The position numbers and the translations under genes are program-made. A stretch of 64,000 bases of DNA from Streptomyces sp. NBRC 109706 (GTDB taxonomy: Bacteria; Actinomycetota; Actinomycetes; Streptomycetales; Streptomycetaceae): contig NZ_BBOM01000013.1 in NCBI RefSeq assembly GCF_000974485.1, positions 124,001-188,000 of the forward strand, in the 5' to 3' direction. Every line of letters starts with the position of its first letter. The stretch's first letter is position 1. Under the pieces are notes generated by a model that saw only the letters and a program-made list of their open reading frames with translations, was not told the origin of the DNA and did no database searches. Of the stretch, positions 7,649 through 15,791 are shown in pieces.

Positions 7649-8835
7649 GCGGCGGACTACCCGATGTGGTCGCCCTGACCCGCCAGTTGCTCGCCCTCGA
7701 CACGGTGGACCGCGCCGAGTCGACCGCCGTCGCGGTGCTCGCCCCCCTGCTCGACGCGGCCGGCTTCAGCACCCGCACAGTCGAACTCGCCCCGGGGCGT
7801 GCCCAGTTGATCGCCGAGTGGCAGCCGGCCGCGCCCACGGCGCCACCGCTGTGTTTCTCCGGCCATCTGGACACCGTCCCGCTCGGCGGCGCCGCCTGGA
7901 CGCACGATCCGTTCGCCGGCGAGACGGACGGCGACCGGCTCCACGGCCGGGGCAGCAGCGATATGAAGGGCGGCGTCGCCGCCCTGGTCCTGGCCGCCGC
8001 CCGCCTTGCCGGCGGCCCTCGCCCCAAGCGGGCCGGGCTGCGGCTGGTGCTGACCGCCGGCGAGGAGACCGGCTGCCGAGGCGCGGCCACCCTGGCCGAC
8101 ACCCTGCGCGGCGCGCCCAGCGGCCCGCTGCTGATCGCCGAACCGACCGCCAACCGGCCGGTGCACGGCCACAAGGGCGCGCTCTGGCTGGAGGCCGACG
8201 CCACCGGCGTCACGGCCCACGGCTCACGCCCCGACCTGGGCGACAACGCGGTCCTGCGACTGGCCCGCGCGGTGCTCGCCCTCACGGACGAGGGCGATCC
8301 CGACCCCACTCCCCCGCACCCCGTGATGGGCGCCCCCACCCTCAACGTGGGCACGTTCGCCGGCGGCCTCAACACCAACTCGGTCCCCGACCGCGCCACG
8401 GCGACGCTCGACCTGCGCACCGTCGCCGGCCAACGACACCCGTCCGTACGCGACGCCGTGTCCCGCCGCCTCGGCACGGACATCGCCGTCCGCACCCTGC
8501 TCGACCTGCCGGCGGTATGGACCGACCCGGACGACCCCTGGGTACGCTCCGTCACCACCACGACCACCACCATCACCGGCACCCCACCCCCACCCCCCGG
8601 CGCGGCCACGTTCTTCACCGACGCCTGCCTCCTCACCCCCGCCCTCGGCGACGTCCCCACCCTGATCCTGGGCCCCGGCGAACCCGACCAGGCCCACGCG
8701 ACGAACGAATGGTGCTCGATCCGCCGCCTCCACGAATCTGTCGAGATCTACCACGAGGTGGCCACGGCCTGGTGCGATGCCGGAGGCCCGGCTGCCCTGG
8801 GCGACGGCGGGGCCGGTGGGGGCGGGGGCGGGTGA
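7645..8835 (+). CDS. M20-family metallohydrolase (ArgE/DapE/ACY1 type)
   Basis: A 396-residue zinc hydrolase that usually removes acyl or aminoacyl groups from amino acids or small amides. Metal and catalytic residues are visible: SGHLDTV (His74, Asp76), GRGSSDMKGG (bridging Asp about 110), AGEETG (catalytic Glu pair about 142), a LIAEPT strand (about 170) and a C-terminal HATNEW His. A lid-domain His occurs in VTAHGSRP. The last 15 residues are a glycine-rich tail of uncertain reality, with an odd Thr-rich run (VTTTTTTITGTP) before it. Cotranscribed with the LacI regulator, so it may deacylate the imported compound. Exact substrate cannot be told. Confidence 0.88.
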   Translation: MSGGLPDVVALTRQLLALDTVDRAESTAVAVLAPLLDAAGFSTRTVELAPGRAQLIAEWQPAAPTAPPLCFSGHLDTVPLGGAAWTHDPFAGETDGDRLHGRGSSDMKGGVAALVLAAARLAGGPRPKRAGLRLVLTAGEETGCRGAATLADTLRGAPSGPLLIAEPTANRPVHGHKGALWLEADATGVTAHGSRPDLGDNAVLRLARAVLALTDEGDPDPTPPHPVMGAPTLNVGTFAGGLNTNSVPDRATATLDLRTVAGQRHPSVRDAVSRRLGTDIAVRTLLDLPAVWTDPDDPWVRSVTTTTTTITGTPPPPPGAATFFTDACLLTPALGDVPTLILGPGEPDQAHATNEWCSIRRLHESVEIYHEVATAWCDAGGPAALGDGGAGGGGGG

Positions 8836-9619
8836 GCGAGCGGAGGGGCCGGACGGGGTACGGCGGAGTGACGGGGCCTGCGGCCCGGGGTGCCGGAGGC
8901 CCGGCTGGCCAGGGTGCGTGATGGGGCCGGACGGCCAGACGGGGTGACGGAGTGACGAGGCATGCGGCGCGAGTAGTGCCGGGGCCCGGCTGTTCTGGGC
9001 AGGTGACGGGGCTGGGCTGAACGCGGCCGGGGATGTCAGGACGGTGGCGATGCTGCGGTGTTGGGCCGGGACACAACAATTGAAGGTGCGGCGGACCCGG
9101 TGACGGGACTGAGCGGCCGGACGAGGCCCGGCTGGCCGTCGACGTGAGTGACGGGAGCTCGGCAGGGCTGGCGCGGCGCCGGAGGCGTGGTAGGCCGGCA
9201 CTCCGGACAGGGTGACGGGGCGTTGGGCCTGCGGCCCGCCCGGGGCCCGGCAGGCCACGACGCATTAACGCGGCCGGAAGGCCGGAGAAGTGACGGGGTA
9301 ACTGAGTGATGGGGTCTGCGGCTGGCCGGGGGCCGGGCCAGAACGGTGAGTGTTGAAGCGAGGCGGGTGGCCGGGCAGGCGGTGGCGACGGATCGGGGTT
9401 ACCGTCCGGCGGGATCCGGTCGGCCGCCGGCGCAGCCGGAAGGGCGGCCGCGGGCCGGCGGCAGGCTCGGCGCAGCCGAGGAGAACGGGCGGGTGGGTGG
9501 GGGAAAAGGCCCCGGCCGGAGGCCAGCGGCAGGCAATGGCGCAGCCAAAGGGGCGGGTGGGCGGGGGAAAAACCCGGCCGGAGGACGGCCGGGGCACAAC
9601 CCCAGCGGGCAGCGTCCCG
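8836..9619. repeat. Non-coding block with degenerate GTGACGGG repeats
   Basis: No convincing gene is visible across 784 bases. The octamer GTGACGGG or a one-base variant recurs at least seven times at irregular 40-130 base spacing (for example near 8868, 9004, 9100, 9149, 9210 and 9290). Segments such as GGCCTGCGGCCCG recur near 8876 and 9229. From about 9480 to 9600 the composition changes to GGGCGGGTGGGCGGGGG runs that resemble the block at 60031-60878. Open frames here show no codon structure. Confidence 0.6.
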
Positions 9620-10405
9620 TTACAACGGGTCCGCCCCGAGGTCGTCGATGACCGGTGGTGGGGGCGCCTGGTGCTTGGGGGACTCCGCCGCTTCCGAGTG
9701 CGCACCGCACCCGTACGCCAGGGAGACCACGCGGCCGTCCGCCGGCGAGTACTCGTTGCCGCAGACGCCGAACGCCTGGCGGAGGCTGCCGGCCAGCGGC
9801 AGCAGGAAGCCGCAGCTGACGCAGGACGCGGGGGCCGCCTGGGCCATCGGGGTGGTGGCGCCGAACTGGTCGTCCCAGCGGTCGGCGGCCTCGCGCAGGC
9901 CCAGCAGGGAGAGCACCCGGTTGCGGCCGAGGCCCAGTTCGCCGGCGACATCGCGGACGGTGCCGCGTTCCGGTTGGTCGTCCTCGGCCAGTGGGGAGTT
10001 GGGGGGCGGCTGCTCCTCGGCGAGGAAGCCCGGTTCGAGGCGCGGGTCGTCGTCCTCGGTGGGCAGCAGGTCGCCGGGGCCGAGGTCGCCCGGGCGGAGC
10101 CGTTCGCTCCATGGCACCCAGTCGGGTGCCAGCAGCGCCTCGGGCCCGGGGGTGAGGGCGACCTCGTCGACCGTCACATAGCGGGCGCGGGCCGCCCTGG
10201 CGACGGTGACGCCCCAGCGCCAGCCGGGGTAGCCGGGCTCCTCGCTGGCGAAGAAGTGGGTGACCAGGCGCTCGCCGTCGGCGATCATTCCCAGATGGCC
10301 GCCAAGCTGGTGCGGGTGGGCCGCCTGCGCCGCCGCGTCGCGCGCTAGCTCCACCGCTTCGGCGCACAGCCGGTCGGGGGTCCGGCTTCGCATCCCAGGA
10401 CTCAC
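9620..10405 (-). CDS. DUF3027 domain-containing protein
   Basis: Conserved actinobacterial protein of unknown function, 261 residues, cytoplasmic. The GTG start at 10405 is supported by GGAG seven bases upstream. Conserved features are the N-terminal AEAVELARDAA helix, the segment HFFASEEPGYPGWRWGVTVARA (about 50-70) and a C-terminal CVSCGFLLPLAGSLRQAFGVCGNEYSP part with Cys pairs (about 195-220) that could bind a metal. A long acidic, proline-rich middle (about 110-150) is probably disordered. It is divergent from an MFS gene, an arrangement common around the futalosine genes of streptomycetes. Confidence 0.85.
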   Translation of the reverse strand: MSPGMRSRTPDRLCAEAVELARDAAAQAAHPHQLGGHLGMIADGERLVTHFFASEEPGYPGWRWGVTVARAARARYVTVDEVALTPGPEALLAPDWVPWSERLRPGDLGPGDLLPTEDDDPRLEPGFLAEEQPPPNSPLAEDDQPERGTVRDVAGELGLGRNRVLSLLGLREAADRWDDQFGATTPMAQAAPASCVSCGFLLPLAGSLRQAFGVCGNEYSPADGRVVSLAYGCGAHSEAAESPKHQAPPPPVIDDLGADPL

Positions 10406-10680
10406 AAGAACTCTCCTACGGCGTTGTTCGGTGCGGGCGCCTTGGGTGGCGAACGGGGCGGACGGAGCGGACGCTGGACCGCTACGACGTCGCGCTGATC
10501 GAGGCTAGGCGCACCGTCGGGCCACGCTATCGCACGGGGCCGGGACGTCGCGCGTGGGTTCGGTGGCGCCGCCCTGGCGGGGCGGGTGCGGGCGGCGGCG
10601 GGGACGGGTCCGGCTCGGGGACGGCCCGGGGGAAGCTCCCGAGAAAGACCGTAAAGCCCGTGCGGATCAGGGGAGTCCGC

Positions 10681-12105
10681 GTGCCCGGGGGCCTTACTCT
10701 TGCCGTTGTGGCTGCTGGCGGTCGGTTGGGAACGGAGACCGGGGCCCGCGCCGGGGTGATCGTCCGCGCCGGCCGGGCGGTGGGGCGTGGGCTGCTGGCG
10801 GTGCCACTGGGGGTGACCCGGCGGGTGCGTCGGGTGACGCACGCGCATGGCGCGGGTGAGTCGGGGATGGCGAAGCTGATCGAGTTGCACGCGGTGCACT
10901 CGGCCGGCGACATGCTGATCACCTTCGCTCTGGCGTCGACCATTTTCTTCTCGGTGCCGACGGACGAGGCGCGGGGCCGGGTGGCGCTCTATCTGGCGAT
11001 CACGATGGCGCCGTTCGTGCTGTTGGCGCCGGTGATCGGGCCGTTGCTGGATCGGGTGCCGCACGGGCGGCGGGCGGCGATGGCCGGCGCGTTGTTGGCG
11101 CGCGGCATGTTGGCGTTGGTGATCGCGAGCGCGGTGGTCACGGGTGGGCTTGAGCTGTATCCGGCGGCGCTGGGCGTGATGGTCTGTTCGAAGGCGTACA
11201 ACATCGTGCGGGCGGCGGTGGTGCCCCGGTTGTTGCCGCCGCGGATCTCGCTGGTGAAGGCGAACGCGCGGATCACGTTGACCGGGTTGATCTCGGCCGG
11301 GGCGATGGCGCCGGTCGGGTTCGCGTTGAACGCGATCGGGGAACGGTGGCCGCTCTACGCGGCCTGTGCCATCACGGTGGCGGGCGCGTTGATGTCGTTC
11401 CGGTTGCCGGGCCAGGTGGATCTGGCGAAGGGTGAGCGGACGGCGCATCTGGCGGAGTTGGCGGCGATGAGGAGCGGGGACGGCGAGGGGCGGGTGGAGC
11501 GGCGGGGGCTTCTGCCGCGCACCGGGGACTCGCCGGTGTTGCGGGCGCTGACGGCGAACGCCTCGCTGCGGGCGCTCTCCGGTTTTCTGCTGTTCTTCAT
11601 GGCGTTCCTGTTGCGTGGCGAGCCGCTGCCCGGGCTGACCGCCGCGCTCTCCCTCGGCCTGGTGGGGGTGGCGGCCGGGGTGGGGAACGGGATGGGGAAC
11701 GTGTTGGGCAACTGGCTGCGGGATCGTTCTCCGGAGCTGATCCTGCTGGCGGTGCTGACGGTGGCGGTGGGTACGACGGTGGCGGCGGCGATCAGCTATC
11801 TGGCGGTGACGGTGATCGCGGTGTGTGCGGCGGCCGGGATCTGTCAGGCGTTGGGCAAGCTGGCGTTGGACGCGTTGATCCAGCGGGATGTGCCGGATGT
11901 GGTGCGGACGTCGGCGTTCGCCCGTTCGGAGACCACCTTGCAGATGGCGTGGGTGCTGGGTGGCGCGATCGGGATCTCGTTGCCGTTGATCGGACCGCTG
12001 GGCATGGCGGTCTGTGCCGGTTTGGTGCTTCCGGGTACCTGTTTCAGCCTGCGGGGGCTGCTTGCGGCGGCCCGTCGCGGCTCGCCGCACCCGCGCGTCA
12101 AGTGA
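10681..12105 (+). CDS. MFS transporter
   Basis: Twelve-segment membrane transporter of unknown substrate, 474 residues from the GTG at 10681, which has GGGGAG five bases upstream; an upstream in-frame GTG at 10660 lacks such a site. The first 60 residues are a hydrophilic and amphipathic lead, then AGDMLITFALASTIFF opens the membrane domain. A cytoplasmic loop rich in charged residues (about 255-290) separates the two halves. The first of five same-strand genes leading into the menaquinone genes. Confidence 0.85.
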   Translation: MPGGLTLAVVAAGGRLGTETGARAGVIVRAGRAVGRGLLAVPLGVTRRVRRVTHAHGAGESGMAKLIELHAVHSAGDMLITFALASTIFFSVPTDEARGRVALYLAITMAPFVLLAPVIGPLLDRVPHGRRAAMAGALLARGMLALVIASAVVTGGLELYPAALGVMVCSKAYNIVRAAVVPRLLPPRISLVKANARITLTGLISAGAMAPVGFALNAIGERWPLYAACAITVAGALMSFRLPGQVDLAKGERTAHLAELAAMRSGDGEGRVERRGLLPRTGDSPVLRALTANASLRALSGFLLFFMAFLLRGEPLPGLTAALSLGLVGVAAGVGNGMGNVLGNWLRDRSPELILLAVLTVAVGTTVAAAISYLAVTVIAVCAAAGICQALGKLALDALIQRDVPDVVRTSAFARSETTLQMAWVLGGAIGISLPLIGPLGMAVCAGLVLPGTCFSLRGLLAAARRGSPHPRVK

Positions 12106-12131
12106 CCGGTATGGGCCGGTAACCTGCCCAC

Positions 12132-12710
12132 ATGACTGTGATCGCCAGGAACCGGGGCCGCCGGGCCTTTCGTACCATGCTCGCGCTCGGCACCGTTTCG
12201 CTGGGCGTTCTTGTGCTGTCGGGGTGTGAGAAGCCCTCGCCGAACGCGCACTTCACCCTGAACAGCAGCAGCAAGACGCGGGAGACCGCGTCGGACTGCC
12301 ATGGGCATGGCGATGCGCTGGGCGTGTCGCGGGTGTTGGAGTGCCTGGGCGGCGACGAGGAGGCGGTGTCGTTCTCCACCTCGCCGGGCGACACGTTCCG
12401 GATCGGCGTCGACCCCTCGGTGGCCGAGACCGGCTGGGTGGTCCTCGTCAACGAGCAGCTGTATCGGATCGAGCCGTACACCACCACCTACCAGACGTTC
12501 CCCAGCGCCGACCTCTACCGGATGGTGCGGGGCGAGCCGCAGCCGGGACAGCCGCCGGTCGATACGGAGCTGCGGGTGTCCGTCGCCCAGGTGCGCGAGG
12601 AGTACGACGTGGACGCCGTCTGGGATTCGCGGAGCGCGGAGGAGTACCAGGAGAACCTGCTCAGCCAGGTCGAGGGCGTCTGGAACGCGACGCTCAGGCC
12701 GGGCGACTGA
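12132..12710 (+). CDS. DUF2771 family lipoprotein
   Basis: A 192-residue exported lipoprotein of the actinobacterial DUF2771 family. Signal: Arg-rich N-terminus, hydrophobic core and lipobox LSGC with Cys32. The rest is a soluble domain with two Cys (DCHGH, LECLGG) that could form a disulphide and a DTFRIGVDPSVAETGW strand region. It lies 26 bases after the MFS gene and 23 bases before mqnB, so it is probably in the same transcript. Function not known. Confidence 0.82.
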   Translation: MTVIARNRGRRAFRTMLALGTVSLGVLVLSGCEKPSPNAHFTLNSSSKTRETASDCHGHGDALGVSRVLECLGGDEEAVSFSTSPGDTFRIGVDPSVAETGWVVLVNEQLYRIEPYTTTYQTFPSADLYRMVRGEPQPGQPPVDTELRVSVAQVREEYDVDAVWDSRSAEEYQENLLSQVEGVWNATLRPGD

Positions 12711-12733
12711 GCCGGCCGGGGGGCAGCGGCAGC

Positions 12734-13444
12734 ATGGGGGAGAAACGAACGCTGGTGGTCACGGCGGTGCCGGCCGAGCGGGACGCGGTGACGTTGGCAG
12801 CGGGCGTGGCGCCCGAGCCGTTCACGCTGCCCGGCGGTCTCTCGCTGCAGCGCGGCCCGGGCCTTGACGCGGTGTCGGTCGGGGTCGGCCCGGCGGCCGC
12901 GGCGGCCGGCACGGCGACGGTGTTGGCGCTGGCGCAGGGCCGCTACGACCTGGTGGTCTCGGCCGGCATCGGCGGCGGGTTCGCGCAGGTCGCCGAGGTG
13001 GGTGCGACGGTGGTCTCGTCCGCGCTGGTGGCGGCCGATCTGGGCGCGAACGGCCCCGACGGGTTTCTGGACGTGGGCGAGCTGGGCTTCGGCGCGGCGA
13101 CGTTCCGGCCGCCGGCCGGGTTGGCGCGGGCGGCGGCGGACGCGGTCGGCGGCCCGTTGGGCCCGGTGTTGACCGTGTCGACGGCGACCGGGACGGCGGC
13201 CCGCGCCGCCGAGTTGGCGGCCCGTCATCCGGGGGCCGCGGCCGAGGGCATGGAGGGCCACGGGGTCGCCACGGCGGCGGTGGCGCACCAGCTCGCGGTG
13301 TTGGAGATCCGCACCGTGTCCAATCCGGTGGGCCCCAGGGAGCGCGCCGCCTGGCGCATCCCGGACGCGCTGCGCGCCCTGACCGATTCCTTCGCCGCCC
13401 TGGGCCCGGCGTTCGACCTCTGGAGGGAACAGACCCATGGCTGA
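12734..13444 (+). CDS. mqnB: Futalosine hydrolase
   Basis: Cleaves futalosine to hypoxanthine and dehypoxanthinyl futalosine in the alternative menaquinone pathway. The 236-residue protein has a nucleosidase/phosphorylase fold: LVVTAVPAERDAV at the N-terminus, the SAGIGGGFAQ glycine loop near residue 80, and AEGMEGHGVATAA near 175, where the EGMEGHG signature replaces the MEGAA of MTA/SAH nucleosidases. RTVSNPVGPRERAAW follows. The ATG at 12734 is preceded by GGCAGCGGCAGC rather than a strong ribosome site, but earlier starts have no family support. It overlaps mqnD by eight bases. Confidence 0.92.
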   Translation: MGEKRTLVVTAVPAERDAVTLAAGVAPEPFTLPGGLSLQRGPGLDAVSVGVGPAAAAAGTATVLALAQGRYDLVVSAGIGGGFAQVAEVGATVVSSALVAADLGANGPDGFLDVGELGFGAATFRPPAGLARAAADAVGGPLGPVLTVSTATGTAARAAELAARHPGAAAEGMEGHGVATAAVAHQLAVLEIRTVSNPVGPRERAAWRIPDALRALTDSFAALGPAFDLWREQTHG

Positions 13445-14282
13445 CCGTCCGCTCTCCCTGACGTTCTCGCCCTGCCCCAACGACACGTTCGTCTTCCACG
13501 CCTGGGCGCACGGCCTGCTGCCCGGGGCGCCCGAGGTGGTGGTGGACTTCGCCGACATCGACATCACCAACGACCGGGCGCAGCGCGGCGAGGGCGATGT
13601 GTTGAAGGTGTCGTACGCGGTGCTGCCGTGGGTGCTGGAGGAGTACGCGCTGCTGCCGTGCGGTGGCGCGCTGGGCCGGGGCTGTGGCCCGCTGGTGTTG
13701 ACCGGGGACGGTGGCGGCTCGCCGGCGGATCTGGCGGGCCGCACGGTGGCGGTGCCGAGCGAGCGGTCGACGGCCTATCTGCTGTTCCGGCTGTGGGCGG
13801 CGGCCGAGGTGCCGGGCGGGGTGGGCGAGGTGCTGGTGCTGCCGTTCGACGAGATCATGCCGGCGGTGCGGGACGGCCGGGTGGACGCCGGTCTGGTGAT
13901 CCACGAGGCGCGGTTCACCTACCGGAACTACGGGTTGACGAGACTGGCGGATCTGGGCGAGTTCTGGGAGTCGACCACGGGGCATCCGATCCCGCTGGGC
14001 GCCATTGTCGCCAGGCGGTCGCTGGGCGAGGAGCGGCTGGCGGCGATCACGGCGGCGATCAGGGCGTCGGTGCGGGCGGCCTGGGCGGACCCGGAGGCCA
14101 GTGCGGCGTATGTGCGGGAGCACGCGCAGGAGATGGACCCCGAGGTGGCGAAGGCCCATATCGGGCTCTATGTCAACGAGTTCACGGCCGATCTCGGGGA
14201 GAGCGGCCTGGCGGCCGTCGCCGAACTGCTGGGCCGGGCGGCCGATGCGGGTCTGGTGCCCCGCGTCGACCGCCTGGGCTGA
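13437..14282 (+). CDS. mqnD: 1,4-dihydroxy-6-naphthoate synthase
   Basis: Converts cyclic dehypoxanthinyl futalosine to 1,4-dihydroxy-6-naphthoate, the ring precursor of menaquinone in the futalosine pathway. The 281-residue protein has the family N-terminus SPCPNDTFVFHAW, the FADIDITN segment, the VPSERSTAYLLF loop and the catalytic His in LVIHEARFTYRNYGL (about 155-170). Start overlaps mqnB, so the products are made together. Only these two pathway genes are here; mqnA, mqnC and mqnE must lie elsewhere, as is usual for streptomycetes. Confidence 0.94.
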   Translation: MADRPLSLTFSPCPNDTFVFHAWAHGLLPGAPEVVVDFADIDITNDRAQRGEGDVLKVSYAVLPWVLEEYALLPCGGALGRGCGPLVLTGDGGGSPADLAGRTVAVPSERSTAYLLFRLWAAAEVPGGVGEVLVLPFDEIMPAVRDGRVDAGLVIHEARFTYRNYGLTRLADLGEFWESTTGHPIPLGAIVARRSLGEERLAAITAAIRASVRAAWADPEASAAYVREHAQEMDPEVAKAHIGLYVNEFTADLGESGLAAVAELLGRAADAGLVPRVDRLG

Positions 14283-14296
14283 CGGGAACGGTGGGG

Positions 14297-14680
14297 TCAG
14301 ACGTCCAGTTGGTCGGCGACGGCGCGGAGCATGCCGGCGATCTTCCGGCCGCTGGTGCGGTCCGGATAGCGGCCGCGCTCCAACTGCTGGGAGACGCCGT
14401 CGAGCAGTGTCGTCAGATCCTGCACGATGGAGGCCAACTCGTCCGGCTTGCGGCGCTGCGCCGCGGCCACCGAGGGCACCGGGTCGAGCAGCACCACCGA
14501 CAGCGCCTGGTCGCCGCGCTGCCCCGCCACCACCCCGAACTCGACGCGCTGTCCTGGCTTGAGCACATCGAGGCCGCTGGGCAAGGCCGAAGAGTGCACA
14601 AAGACATCGCCGCCGTCATCACGGGAAAGGAAGCCGAAGCCCTTCTCGCTGTTGAACCACTTGACTTTGCCGGTAGGCAC
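14297..14680 (-). CDS. Cold-shock-domain protein with C-terminal extension
   Basis: RNA/ssDNA-binding protein of 127 residues. Residues 1-65 are a cold-shock domain with both RNA-binding motifs (GKVKWFNSEKGFGFL and DVFVHSSAL). Residues about 75-127 add a helical tail (SIVQDLTTLLDGVSQQLERG) that plain Csp proteins lack. The GTG at 14680 is preceded by two GAGGA elements, 3 and 9 bases away; the larger open frame starting at 14827 has no support upstream. It converges on mqnD with 14 bases between stops. Confidence 0.93.
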   Translation of the reverse strand: MPTGKVKWFNSEKGFGFLSRDDGGDVFVHSSALPSGLDVLKPGQRVEFGVVAGQRGDQALSVVLLDPVPSVAAAQRRKPDELASIVQDLTTLLDGVSQQLERGRYPDRTSGRKIAGMLRAVADQLDV

Positions 14681-14837
14681 GTGTCCTCGTCCTCGCACTC
14701 GCATAGCAGTGAGGCGGGCCACATCAGCCCGCCAGGTCCAGGCTAATCGCCCGGGGCCCGGTGACAAGATGCTCCCGGGCCGTTTCGGAGGATGACTGCC
14801 CCCGGCGCGTCGCAAATATGCTCGCACCTGCGATCCT

Positions 14838-15113
14838 GTGGGGGTGAGTACGAACTACCCGGGAGACGGCCTGGTGCGCGTGGGCGGCGTGGTGTTCGCC
14901 GTCGGCGCCGTGGCCACCCTGATCACCGTCGTTCCGTTGCTTGTCGGGGCCGATCCGCTGCCGACGGCGGCGTATCTGGTGTCGATGCTGATGGGGGCCG
15001 GCTTTCTGCTGGCCGGCTGTGGGCTGCTGCGGTCCATGGCGGCGCAGCGCCGGTCGGACCGTGCCGCGCAGTCGGCTCAGTCGTCGGCGCCCGCCGGGTC
15101 CTTCGCGAGATAG
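14838..15113 (+). CDS. Small two-helix membrane protein
   Basis: A 91-residue protein with two predicted membrane helices (VGGVVFAVGAVATLITVVPLL about 15-35 and YLVSMLMGAGFLLAGCGLL about 46-65) and a polar tail. It starts at GTG 14838, or possibly GTG 14844. Family not recognised. Its last 37 bases overlap the 3' end of the converging HAD phosphatase gene, an unusual tail-to-tail overlap. Confidence 0.65.
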   Translation: MGVSTNYPGDGLVRVGGVVFAVGAVATLITVVPLLVGADPLPTAAYLVSMLMGAGFLLAGCGLLRSMAAQRRSDRAAQSAQSSAPAGSFAR

Positions 15114-15727
15114 CCGGCGAGCCAGCCGGGGAACGCCGTCAGATCGTCGAGGACCACATCGGCGCCGGCGGCCTTGAGTTCGTCGGCCGGGCAGGGGCCG
15201 GTCGCGACCGCGACGGAGAGCGCGCCGGCGGCGCGCGCCCCGCGCACGTCCCCGATGTGATCGCCCACATAGACGCCGGCCTGGTGCGCCTTCAGAGCCT
15301 CCGCCTTGCGTTCGGCCCAGAGCCAGCCGACCAACGCGTCGGGTGCCAGGCCCAGATGGTCCAGATGCAGTTTGGCGTTGCCGGTGTGTTTGGCGGTGAC
15401 CACGACGCTGCGCCCGCCGTGCCGACGCACCGCGTCGACGGCCTCGGCCGCCCCGGGCAGCAGCAGCGTGGGCTCGATCGCCAACTCCACATACAGTTCG
15501 CGGTAGCGAACCCCCATGGCGTCGATCTGCTCGGCCGGGAACCAGCAGGCCAACTCCTCGTCCAGCGGCGGCCCGAGCCGGCTGACGGCGAGATCGGCGT
15601 CGATGAACACCCCCGTCTCCTCGGCGAGCGCGCGATAGGTGCGGTGGATGCCGGGGCGGGAGTCGATCAGGGTCATGTCGAGGTCGAAACCCACGGTCAA
15701 AGGGCGCTTCGGCGAAGAGAGAGACAT
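15077..15727 (-). CDS. HAD-superfamily phosphatase
   Basis: A 216-residue phosphoglycolate-phosphatase-like hydrolase. Motif I is FDLDMTL (nucleophile Asp15, acid Asp17), motif II is VVVTAKH (about 110), motif III Lys lies in ERKAEAL (about 140) and motif IV is VYVGDHIGD (about 150). A helical cap lies between about 25 and 85. The ATG at 15727 sits 33 bases from the iron box, divergent from the siderophore importer, so binding of an iron regulator could also affect it. Substrate unknown. Confidence 0.85.
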   Translation of the reverse strand: MSLSSPKRPLTVGFDLDMTLIDSRPGIHRTYRALAEETGVFIDADLAVSRLGPPLDEELACWFPAEQIDAMGVRYRELYVELAIEPTLLLPGAAEAVDAVRRHGGRSVVVTAKHTGNAKLHLDHLGLAPDALVGWLWAERKAEALKAHQAGVYVGDHIGDVRGARAAGALSVAVATGPCPADELKAAGADVVLDDLTAFPGWLAGYLAKDPAGADD

Positions 15728-15754
15728 ACGGCTATTGTGCCCCTGGCAGATGCC

Positions 15755-15778
15755 TATACTTAGGCTCGCCTTACCTAA
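15755..15778 (+). promoter_or_regulatory. Iron box (IdeR/DmdR) overlapping a -10 element
   Basis: The 19-mer TTAGGCTCGCCTTACCTAA at 15760-15778 matches the actinobacterial iron box (TTAGGTTAGGCTAACCTAA type) in both arms. A -10 hexamer TATACT at 15755-15760 overlaps its first base, so the bound repressor would cover the transcription start. The permease start codon is 13 bases after the box. Confidence 0.88.
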
Positions 15779-15791
15779 CCCCAGGGACACC

